Positions 32,301 to 42,100 of a stretch of 44,484 bases of DNA are shown piece after piece. Both the position numbers and the translations under genes were made by a program. A model generated the notes under the pieces. It saw nothing but the letters and a program-made list of their open reading frames with translations. It did no database searches and was not told where the DNA came from. The stretch is from Acanthaster planci (lineage: Eukaryota; Echinodermata; Asteroidea; Valvatida; Acanthasteridae): contig NW_019091375.1 of NCBI RefSeq assembly GCF_001949145.1, positions 462,249 to 506,732 of the forward strand, written 5' to 3'. Numbering within the stretch: the stretch's first letter is position 1; each line of letters starts with the position of its first letter.

Positions 32301-33696
32301 CATTCAAAATTATCGAAGTTCCAAAATGTGGTTTGCTTTATTCAAAACTGGGACGAACGGGCAAGTTTAAAAAAACTGCAACTAAAACCTGGCATTGGCT
32401 GGTTAATTTTATTCAGCGTGCATGACGTCGTTTCTACAAGCCCTCACTGGAAAGATTTCGTTTGAAATTAACAAATTAAAACTAACGAATTAAATTTAAT
32501 TGTTTTTAACGTATTTAAAGTAACAAGTTGGAATAGTAATGTTGGTATCTCCATATTGATGACAGCAAAGCTCGAACCACTGTCAAAATGTCCGAGGATA
32601 AAATCTTGTGCATATGTAATTACAAGTTTAAACAAAGACTGCTCAGGAGAATTTTACGATCTCTTCCTTTGCACAGATAGTTTACGGGCAGTTTCCCCAT
32701 TTCATACCGTGACCAACCAAGTGGCATTCATTTTACCGGGACTAGCGCCAGGATTGAATCCCGTGGATGCCAACATTCCAGACACGTACTGGATGTTCGT
32801 GAGCCAGGTCGGCATGTGGTGAACATTCTTCTAATTTAAAGGTAAAATGTGGAAAGTCTTATTCTCTCCGTTGATTTATTATTCAAGAGCGGTGACTAAC
32901 AATTATACAAATTACCAAGTTCTTAGTCTGAATTGCAAAACATTTGTCGAGAGGCGAAGGTTTATACTTCACGTACAAACATAAGCAATTTATTGAGAAG
33001 TTTGTAAAACATATAGCTGCTCCAACTTACACCCTAAAACCCTGTTCCCCTTCGGTCACGTCAAAAACGACCCTTTACCTGTGTTGATTAAAAACGAAAA
33101 AAATTGGGGCCTGAAGTCGCTGTTAAAAGCCAGTTTATTGCTTGCTGCGTTACGATCCGGCGCGCATTTGAGAAGTTGTTGAAACGTGAAAGCTAATTGT
33201 CAGATATGTTCGATCGACTTTCCTGTCCCTGAAGGATGTTGACATTTGATATTGCAGACGAACACACTCGTATAATTGTTAATGATTCCTATAAGATTAA
33301 CAAATGAAACATTTGTACAGTCAAACTTTTGCGACGGAAAATGGATTCTATACTTTGCGGGAAAGGGTATATTGGGGAAAGTTTTTTTCTGGACGGAAAA
33401 CTGAAAAGGTTTAGTTAAAATGTGGAACTGTATGCAAGGCCTACAACTCTTTTTTTTCTTGTTCCTCAAATTCTGAGTAAAGGAATCAAAGGGCACACCA
33501 ATTGTGAGCAGGGGGGTTGCCCCTGTGACCCCTTTTAGCTCCGGCACTGTTTGGGCATTAGGCCTTTAGAGGGTTTGTGACATTAGGTCTATTTACGGTC
33601 ACTAAAAATAAATCGGCATGTTCTTACCCAGAGTAGTGTGTTAAAGAACACCATCAGGCATCTCAGACACATCACACATCCCTCCTTGCCGCCCAT
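20350..33696 (-). CDS. Tetraspanin, complete six-exon gene
   Basis: Predicted 250-residue tetraspanin. Exons in transcription order are 33696-33628, 23877-23659, 22580-22407, 21902-21780, 21256-21173 and 20433-20350 (stop TGA); every intron is phase 0. The start MGGKEG has context GAGATGG. The frame stays open upstream but has no other methionine before a stop. Residues 7-13 give three juxtamembrane cysteines, likely palmitoylation sites. TM1 (about 12-36) is split by the first intron after FFNTLLW. A small loop follows, then TM2 ending GCCGAVKE at 82-89, and TM3 in exon 3. The large loop has C157-C158-G, PVSC177, C182, C186 and C197 (six cysteines) and a sequon at N181. TM4 spans the last intron (AVAQ/ILVM). 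The tail ends EYDKCGTV. Introns at CCG, before GC and within TM4 match those of the plus-strand tetraspanin at 1-2100. No specific orthologue is assigned. Confidence 0.9.
21336..21584. mobile_element. Inverted-repeat element in tetraspanin intron 4
   Basis: The ends are inverted copies of about 35-40 bases starting CACGGACGT, with a second inner inverted pair carrying GGCCATTTTACCGAGCC. The sequence TCTAAC occurs just outside both ends (21330-21335 and 21587-21592) and may be a target duplication. The unit is about 250 bp, non-coding and of unassigned family. Confidence 0.7.
23105..23183. other. Assembly gap, 79 N
   Basis: A run of undetermined bases in intron 2 of the minus-strand tetraspanin, between exons at 23659 and 22580. 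It does not affect any recognised exon. Confidence 1.
27470..27550. repeat. 31-bp tandem repeat, about 2.5 copies
   Basis: The unit CACCACAACGTGCTNAGCTA plus eleven more bases occurs at 27470-27500 and 27501-27531. A partial, more diverged third copy follows to about 27550. It is intronic and non-coding. Confidence 0.85.
27812..28542 (+). mobile_element. 730-bp inverted-repeat element, copy 1
   Basis: The ends are inverted copies of TGGGTCNTATGAATAAAAA. The interior matches, in opposite orientation, the unit at 30227-30948 nearly end to end. Subterminal sequence carries repeated AAGCANTTGCTT-like and GTATGAATAAAATGAG motifs. The centre retains a degraded frame related to that of copy 2 (around 28080-28270, including SQENRCRQLYR). 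It is probably a non-autonomous DNA transposon; the superfamily is not assigned. Confidence 0.8.
28570..28835. mobile_element. hAT-like short inverted-repeat element
   Basis: The left end AGGCGCAGATCCAGGGG and right end CTGGATCCGCCCCTA are imperfect inverted repeats of the AGGGGCGGATCCAG type known from hAT-derived repeats in animals. GTCATC lies immediately outside both ends (28564-28569 and 28836-28841), consistent with a target duplication, although hAT elements usually make eight bases. Non-coding. Confidence 0.6.
30227..30948 (-). mobile_element. 730-bp inverted-repeat element, copy 2
   Basis: This is the inverted partner of 27812-28542, with the same TGGGTCNTATGAATAAAAA termini. The minus strand retains an open frame of about 100 codons (30666-30358) starting MFKLAAFMNVIRKEK, more intact than the corresponding stretch in copy 1. 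I do not recognise its family. TGATAA occurs at 30221-30226 and 30950-30955, a possible target duplication one base off the terminus. Confidence 0.8.
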
Positions 33697-36600
33697 CTCG
33701 TCAACTGTTTCTACTTGGTAGCGATGGCGCCTCCTGCTCGATGACTCAGCCCCGCCCACTCCTCCTCCTTCTCCGATGTCCTCTGCGTCGCCCGTCGAGT
33801 CGCGGCGCTGGTCCCGGTGGTTCCACACCCGTCGGACTTGGTTGATGGGTTTGGTCCGGGAAAGCGCGAGCACGAAATATTCCAGCGTGCGTCTGATGCG
33901 GCGGTGACTAGACCAAGGACGAGGTATGTGCTATACCTCGCGCCTGGATCACACCTGGTACTTTATACACCAATACTTAATTTTCAATCTACCAATCGTT
34001 CGTCGACTTTTTAATTTTTTTTCAAAAGGTTTGGAGGGAGAGGGTTCCAAGGCTGACAATAACGCAGGATGGGTCTGCAGCGTTCAACCCTAGAAATTTA
34101 AATTTATTGTCTCCCTGTCATCAAGGCGATCTCTTTCTCTCTTCTTCACTTTACTCGAAGTGCGAGCGATGAACAAATTCTGCTGCAGAAGCTGTAGCGA
34201 GAGAGCATGGCGCTATTGACATCGCTCGTTCGCTCCCCTTTCCCAGCTGGTCGGTGATGAAAGTCCTCCTCGTGCGCTGTCCAAGCGAACACTCTGAAGT
34301 AGCGAGCGGTCACTTTCCAGCGTCGGTACCCAAAATCAGTATTTAGATTCCCCCCAGTGAAGATGTGGATGACGTAGCTTTCTGTGGGATTATCACAGCG
34401 CCACCGTCATGCTGCTGACATCACTTCACAGTTCACGGCTTCATGCTCAGAAGATATTCGTGCCAGACCGCGCACCTGTGTCAATAGAGCGTTAGGCTAA
34501 GATGAAATTACCGCCCACCCAATTCTGTTGGCACGCACTTTAATTCTTTACAATTAAAAATCATTTCGAGAGTAAATTCACCCTAAGCATTCTGCTTGGA
34601 GCACCAAACAAGCTCGTAAATAGCAACGAACAAAATCTTTGTAGATACATCAACATGGATCCCTTTACATCAAAGCCGTTTTCCATTGATTTCCATATTT
34701 CTATAGAAGAAATAGTTGAAAGAGCCCGGCATCGTCATATTAACACTAGAGGAGGTGTTGGATTACACGTTTCCCACCGTGTTTTCTTAACACCTAAGAT
34801 CTTGCAGAGTGAAGATGTAGAGTAGAACGAGGACTGTGATTGCTCGTACTTTACACAAAGTGCTATACTGAGCGAACGTCTTCATGATATAAGATGTAGG
34901 CCTTTTGCAATGCACACTCGTCAGTAACAAAATCCACAATACGGAGCGTATATACAGCCAAATCCTAAAAATAGCCTGTCTAAAATGTAGACCCAAAATT
35001 TAATTTGTGTTACGAGATACGATTTGGTCGTCTCAAGTGGCCTAGCCTGAGGGGGGTCAACTCAAGTGAACCTTTTAAGATTAATTCTTTCCTTGACTCC
35101 AAAGAAAATTGCAAGATTTATGAATGTTAATGTTGGATCTTCCTTGTTTCAGGAAATTGACAAGGCCAAAAATGTAATGGACGTCACTCTTGACTCTTGA
35201 CGTTTCATGGATAAAAACTGTTTCAGTGGCCTGTAGTGAAAGCTCTTGAGAGTAGTGACAATCGGCACGATTTAAGATGGTTCAGATTGACGACTTGGAC
35301 GGAAAAAAATAATTTGGATATGAGAGTCCTCGCCACGGGATTCATTCATGCATGTCACTTTCAATGTCGGTCAAAATTTGGTCTCACGCGACAGCTGCAG
35401 CGGGGGGGGGCCTAGATAAAAAAAAAGCCGCGCCAACATCCACGAGGACGCATCATACACAGAAGCAAAAATGAAACGGGGAAAAAAAACAAGGCGCGAA
35501 AAACTTGTGACTGCAGATGCTAGGAAGATAGAGCGCAATTACAATGTTGTCAGGAAGAAGGGGTAGCGGTGACCGCAGATGAAAGTAAGGTCAGGTTGTG
35601 CACCTAGGAACAGCGTTTGGTCAAGTCAAAGTATAAAACCTGACAAAATGTTGGATAATAGTCATGCCAGATGGAATTCACCTTGGTATCTCTCGTAGTT
35701 TGGTCTTTGGTGCGCATTCTTTTTGAAATGTTGCCACATTTTAGAAATCGAAAAGAAATTGTTGTATTGAATTGTTGAATTGGAAATCACGCAAAATCTA
35801 GGATTTTCGTACATGATGGAGCACAATAATGAAAACATGATGTAACGTGGGCCTGCATTAAAACTTAATTATGAATAATTTCATAAATCAAAATAACCTT
35901 TAAATCTAATTCAATGATCTAGATTGTCCAATTTGTGTGTAGTATTGTGAGACAAAATTCATAATGTACTGTCGCCCGTATTTCCCGATGCTTTTTCGCT
36001 GGAGGAACTGTAACAGACTTCCCAAAAATCTAGCACTCAAACAAACAAAAACGAAACAAACAAATCATGAAAAACACGTGATGCTGACAAAGTTCTCCTA
36101 AACCTCTTGATAGCCTTTTTGTTGGATTTTGTTTTTAGTTTGTTACGGCCCGACGATATTATTTGTACAGCGCTTCTTAATTTTATTTTTTTAGAATTTA
36201 ATGATCATATCTACGCGAAAGGAATGAAAATTACCTTTTTCTCATCCAGTAGGCAGAAGTGCAGAAATACGGCCAATGAGACGAAGGCACACAAATTTTA
36301 CGTAGGTTTTCTACACGAGGCGATTAATCAATGTTAGGCATCGTCTGTGTCGCCAAGGACGGCAGGTGGATTGGGGCAGGTGACAATCTGAAGTCCTAAA
36401 CTCGGAGATGAGAAAAACGGGAGAGACCACCTTGCGATTTCTCGCGCCAATCGATCCGATGCCATGCGAGCGTGGTTGAGCAAACTCCAATGAGACAAGC
36501 AGGCTGGATCATTCCCTCTGCTTCTTCAAGGACTCCACTAAGATCAGCTCTGCCTCGTCGGCGTCGGATGCCAGACTCACTCGGCGTGAGGTGCTCCTGG

Positions 36601-37945
36601 TAAGGATGGGATAAAATGAACTGAAACGACGCCCAATGAGCGCCGTAGATCATGAAGGACACAATAGAGCTTTGAGGCTAAATTTGTACTAGTCGCTTAA
36701 CAATCCTTGCTATTGTAGCCAGTTCAGAACTTCTTCGAAACTATAATACATATTCATGTATATTAGTCCGCGAATACGTTTCCTATTCACTAAATGAGAA
36801 ATTGCTTACATTTCAGAACTTATGAATTTCCGTCTTTGAAAGATGGTTGTGTGCTTAAGGGTAAAAACTCGACTGACATTAGTCTACCCTCTTGGTATCC
36901 TTGTACATATACCGCCAACCAATGTAACCTAGCAGGCTGGCGCATTAGTGTAATCCTGCGCGTCTCATGGCACCTATTTCGTAAAATTTGGACGTAACTT
37001 GAAGCCCGTCGTTTTTGCAAGATGCCAAAATTTTGTCGGAGGAGCGATCCAGGGAAGAAAATGAACCTAATAGTAAGGCGGACCACTTGTGCATAATACT
37101 TTGTCCAATTTTGAGTTTGCAACAACGAAACCAGTATTCCGGGGGGAGGGGGCAACTAGGGGGAAACTTGCCCCCCTGACGGATTTTTGCCCATTTTTTC
37201 TTGTAGTACAGACGGTATATTTATTAATCAAATATTAGCATCAAAACCCTTCAAAACTCAGCAAAAATCCTCACGAGTTTTTCAGGTGCTCGAGACGTAC
37301 ATCAAATTAATGCCCGTTTTATGATTTTTTATTTTCTTTTCGAATTTCCATTCATTAACCGATGTCTGTTGATGATTTTTTTTTCAATAGAAGGTGACTC
37401 CTAAAAAGCAGTCGTGAAGCCCTTAGCCATTTTGAAAACTCAATGTCTAGACTTCTCGAAAAATAGATCGTTTTTAGACACCGATTTCTTCCAAATCTCA
37501 CTCAGACACAAGCTGGCATACGTTTGGTCGCCTAAGCTTGTCTCTTCTACAAATCTTCAAGTTCATGGACCAATGATCTATTTCGTAGAGACTATTGCGG
37601 CCTACTGGCCTGCACCCAATAAGGGGCGGGAAATGCGCCCTCTTTTGGTTTCATTGCAGAATAAGGAACTCTTATTGGATAAATAGCGCCCTCGTTGGTG
37701 AACGCGTGACATTTCGTTTCGATGACATACGGTGTGAGGTATCGTTGTGTTGAAAAACAGCATTTTTGTCCCAAATCTGTGGAAGATATGCTGATTTCTT
37801 GGTAAGGAACTGCCCACGTGGTGTCATAGAGCCAAAGCAGATGTAAGTTTTGCTTGTGAAAGGACGTTGTGATGGGAGTAAGTTGATTTTAGCGCACCAG
37901 CTTCCCTTGCATGACATGTCATGCTGAGCCAAATAATGTTAGCCT
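33697..37945. other. Intergenic region upstream of the minus-strand tetraspanin
   Basis: The first 800 bases beside the tetraspanin start are less AT-rich than the surroundings and should hold its promoter or 5' UTR. The remainder has scattered open frames (for example 36107-36337 plus and 36396-36662 minus) with no recognised domain or splice-consistent partners. A G-run and an A-run are at 35400-35427. No gene could be supported. Confidence 0.45.
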
Positions 37946-38300
37946 TGTTACGCCCCAACTATAGTATCAGTCCCAACTATAGTTGGGCCCGTCCCAACTA
38001 GAGTGCTACAGTTGGGCCGGCCCAACTACAGCAGAGAGGTCCTGTGTGCATGATGTGCCCCGCATATTGTTTGCAAATGTCATGCCATTGGTCACAGAGC
38101 TAGATTAACAGATAAGCATGTGAAGTGCCACATTTTTGATGAATTGTGTCAAGTGTGGGACACATTGATTTGGATGATGTTGAGACATTTCCCACAGAAA
38201 ATGGTCAACAATAGTTAGGCCAGCTCAACTGCAGCACTACAGTTGGGACTGTCCCAACTATACCGGTAGTTGGGACTTATGGTATAGTTGGGGCGTAACA
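37946..38300. mobile_element. Fold-back element with about 75-base terminal inverted repeats
   Basis: The 355-bp unit begins TGTTACGCCCCAACTATA and ends with its inverted copy. Each arm is about 75 bases and consists of repeated CCCAACTA / TAGTTGGG blocks, which are themselves self-complementary (TCCCAACTATAGTTGGG occurs in the left arm). The unique centre is about 190 bases. No coding capacity and no clear target duplication. Confidence 0.82.
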
Positions 38301-39133
38301 CCCTCAAAAGGCTCAAGTCGTCTGTGATTTGAGAGTGCCGTGTTAGGGGATGGGAGGGGCACGGAACAGGAACAGATAATGAGCAGTCAAATAAAAATAA
38401 ATGAAACCGACAGAATGGATTATCATTCTACAGCATCATTTATTAACATCTTTAACGAAAGATTTTAGCATTCAGCATCCATTGTATTACTATTTGGGAG
38501 TTACATAAACGGAAAGACACCAACCAACAGCACTCAGCAGGCTGAACATGGCGACCTAGGCTGTGCCAACAAGTTTACAAAAGTGTGAAAAGAGGCCTTT
38601 CATTTTTCTATCGGGATTTTACTGACATAACTGAGGACGGTGGTTCAGTACTTAAGAGAAAGCAAGGGAACCATCTGTGACATGTCTGACTCCTTTTCAT
38701 GTGGAACTGACCACCAATTTTGTTCCATTTTTGACAGAAGAAGGGAGTTATAATTCTCTAAATGGCAGTCGATAGTCGACCATTAGCATGGTTTTGCTAC
38801 TGTACCAGCATGATAACCTGAACATGCACAGGTGGTTTCCACTTACTGAATTCCCCTTGAGCCCCAATTAGCATTATTAGGAAAGAAACTGAAATGTCCT
38901 GCAATGTCATCAATGTACTGCAGACATGGAAGAAATCAGTTTAAAAAAAAAAAGGGACAATTATGCCTCTTTACGGGACAGAAAAAAACAATTTAGAATG
39001 TCTCTGACAGATCTTAAACCCCTGTCGTGGCTTTCACCTTAAATTTAAAGTTTAAACAAACATAGTTTTGCTGTTTTCTCTCATTAGGCAGCCGTAAGCC
39101 ATTGAAACTTTTCCAGGTTTCCAGTCTGTCAAG
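38301..39133. other. Upstream region of the FGFR1OP2-like gene
   Basis: This stretch of about 830 bases should hold the promoter and 5' UTR of the FGFR1OP2-like gene. No TATA box in a convincing position was seen. It has an A-run near 38943-38954 and no recognised repeat or exon. Confidence 0.4.
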
Positions 39134-42100
39134 ATGAGTCTCACTATTGAGCAAGTTTTGGACGATGCCAAGCGACTTGTTGACCGATTGCGAGATCACG
39201 ACAATGCAGCCGACTCGCTGATCGAGCAATCAACGACACTCAACAAGCGCATTGAAGCCATGAAACAGGTGGGACAAATACAGTCAGCTCTCGGTAATAC
39301 AAGCTCGGATAAGGCGAGACTCTGGTTTAGACGAGTATATTTGCTAGTCCCAGCTGAATTGTGCACATTCCTGTGAGGGATTGGATGTTACGAGGTTTCG
39401 GTTAAGACGTGCATTTTTTGTGCACCGGCTGAGTGCAAATCTATTTTTATCTATTTAGCACAAGCTTTCTTGAAGGCAATTTGTCATTCAGCCAGTCCAT
39501 TCAATTTTGAAAGGTGCTTCTATAATTTGTGCTTATACAGTAGAACAGCACTGCGGTTTCCCTCACTGAATCAAGCCGTGGCAGTTTGTGGCAGCTCTCG
39601 AACCACCTGAAGCGAGTTCTGCCAAAAGTGCTACGATATTTAGGACAGTGCTGAACAAAAGAAATCTTTCGTTTGATTCCCTCACCCCCCAAAAATTCCC
39701 CAAGACCAAAGTCCCGCCAGGAAACTAATAAAATTTGTGTTCCGTAACCAAACACCCGGCTCAAAACACTGCCCATCTCCCATCATAAAAACGTTACCCG
39801 CTCCCCACCGTAATGTAAAAATATTGCCCCTTCTGATGTTGACATTTCTATAAATTCTCAGTTTAAGAAAATCATGACTAAACCGGGGTTTTCAGTCCAA
39901 AAATGTTTAAGAAAATAACATCCACAAGTTATGAAGAAAAAAGTGTATCCCTCGCTGATAATATTGCACCAAACCCACATGCCTTCCCAAAATGAAATCC
40001 GATATTCGCCCTCTGGTGTCCACACCACCAATAGCTGGTTTCCTCCCATTTTTATGTGCAACAAGCACAGTTTTGGCATGTGTGGTGTTGGTTACCAACT
40101 AAAACGTTACTGTACTTATGCTACGTGTGTACATGTGAATCTCATCACAGCATGCAGGGCCAGGGATGTGTGATACGGTATCGCTCCAAATTGACATGAC
40201 TGGTGGAAATTCCACTTCCTATGTTCTTACATTTTATAATTATTCTTTATTACAAATCTTTATTCATTAAACTGTGTCTCACTTTCATAAACAAACTGTT
40301 GAAAATCAAATTCACATAACAAAATGTACGTTATGCAGTCGTGTACACATGTACGCTTTACCTATGGTCGATTGGTGATACATACATCGAGCAGGACGGC
40401 AGTTTTTGAGTAAGGCGAGGTCTGGATAATATGAGCTAATTTAGTGAGTCCCAAGGCCTTCGTATTAACGAGAGTCAACTCTACAAGGTGTTTTGTTTTA
40501 CTTGTCACAATTTTTTCTCCACCTCTGCAAGTTCTTCGATAACTCAGCATTTACAAATAGCCTTTTGTGGCATCTATATCAGGTGGGTTTCTGTACAAAC
40601 CTTCCAGAATCCTGCAAAAAATCCTCCACTGTGCAGGAAACCAGTGCCACATTCTTTGTACTTCAACTTTCGAGGGCCATTACGCCCCATGTAAACTAAT
40701 GTAGTTGGCCTCTACCTTCCTCAATTTACAAAATCCCAAAACGTCCGGATAGATTTTGAACTATTGAAAGATCCACGAGGTGTACGGTTAACTATCTCAA
40801 TCAACACTGACTAAAACGGGATTAGAACCAGCTACCTGCAAAACAGGGTACACGGTACTCTACCAACTGAGCCACCAAACCCTGTGTTGCTAGTTCATGC
40901 TAATTTGTCAGTATCTATGTACAAGGGATTTTGGTTGGATGCTGCTAAACTCGACATGCTCATGAGTCAAGCAATAGCAAGGATTAGGCATACTCCAAAC
41001 CAGGTGCATAGTAACTATCGAGAACAAACAGCCAGGATGCCATGGTTAGTTAGGTTTGCTTTTGAATCAAAACAGTGAGCGAGTTAGGTATTTCGAAAAG
41101 GCCAGCTCATTTCATGTGAAATGGTATACGGCCGCGTCAACCCAGTGTGCAGCTATCGCTGTTTCCGTGTTGGGTGTTTCTTTTGGGGCATGCCCTGTTG
41201 GAATACCAAACTGGTTCATTTCAGTGAAAATGTACTTAGCCTGTCCTACTTCACCCCGAGACGTGAGCTAACAGCAGTCGTTTCTTCCCCTAACTTAGTA
41301 CCAAGAGGACGTAGAGGAGATGAACAGTGTTGCTCGTCACCGACCTCGTTCTGCACTCATCCTGGGTATCCAGCAGGAGAACCGACAGATTAGGGAGCTC
41401 CAGCGTGAGAATCGGGAGCTGCGTGTCGCGCTAGAGGAACACCAGTCAGCATTGGACCTGATCATGAGCAGCTATCGGGAACAAGTGTGTCGTATGCTGA
41501 TGGCCAATCGGTTTGACCGGGATTGCTTGGAGAAACATGCAGAGTATCGAGAGGTATATCTCCACCTTAATTCCTTCTCATCTTGGTAAAAAATCCTGTC
41601 TTTATAGTTTATCAGAGCTATCCCTTTTCCTATAATTTTCATGGGTGTGCAAAATGTTTGCTAGGAGTGGATAGATCTACTCTACACAGTTATCACACAA
41701 CGTTTGTGCATTTATGTGACTCAACACAGCACACATATAAAGCCAGCGAGATTCGTAAGATTTCTTAGGCATCATTTCACAATTCCTATTGGTTGACTAT
41801 AGGACAGAGCCATCTGACCGATAACAGTGACTTGTGTTGAGTGAATAACGGAGGGGGTGTTGCTGCACTGAAGCCACACAGCCTTGGGAGGAATGCAATA
41901 AAAAGGCATAATCAGTTAGAATTGGCCACTGGAGAACACTTAACCTGATAGCCAACCAATGATAAATGTATCGGTCGGACCGCTCTGTCCGACACCTACC
42001 CAATAAGAATTTTGAACTGGTGCCTTATTATTGAGTGTCAGGACATCCAAAAATCTCATATTGACTCAAATTTTAGTTTTGCATGGATTCGTCACTTGAT

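Larger units (their letters stand above)
23878..33627. other. Long first intron of the minus-strand tetraspanin
   Basis: This intron of about 9.75 kb separates the first 23 codons from the rest of the gene. It contains two inverted copies of a 730-bp element, a smaller inverted-repeat element at 28570-28835, a 31-bp tandem repeat, and scattered open frames of 60-119 codons (25.9-26.9 kb and 31.9-32.8 kb) with no recognised domain. One isolated N is at about 29979. No nested gene could be supported. Confidence 0.6.

Noticed and set aside
33475-33550. GGGGTTGCCCCTGTGACCCC segment resembling a transposon end.
   Set aside because: No inverted partner or second copy was found within the window.
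33697-33873. Possible N-terminal extension of the minus-strand tetraspanin, rich in Arg, Gly and Ser.
   Set aside because: The frame is open but contains no methionine before a stop further upstream. Tetraspanins start a few residues before TM1, as MGGKEG does.
36396-36662. 88-codon minus-strand open frame with charged content.
   Set aside because: No family recognised, and no matching splice sites or neighbouring exons were found.
40920-40960. A GFWLDAAK stretch resembling the optional FGFR1OP2 exon.
   Set aside because: It lies upstream of exon 2 in intron 1, so it is in the wrong order, and the similarity covers only a few residues. Taken as chance.
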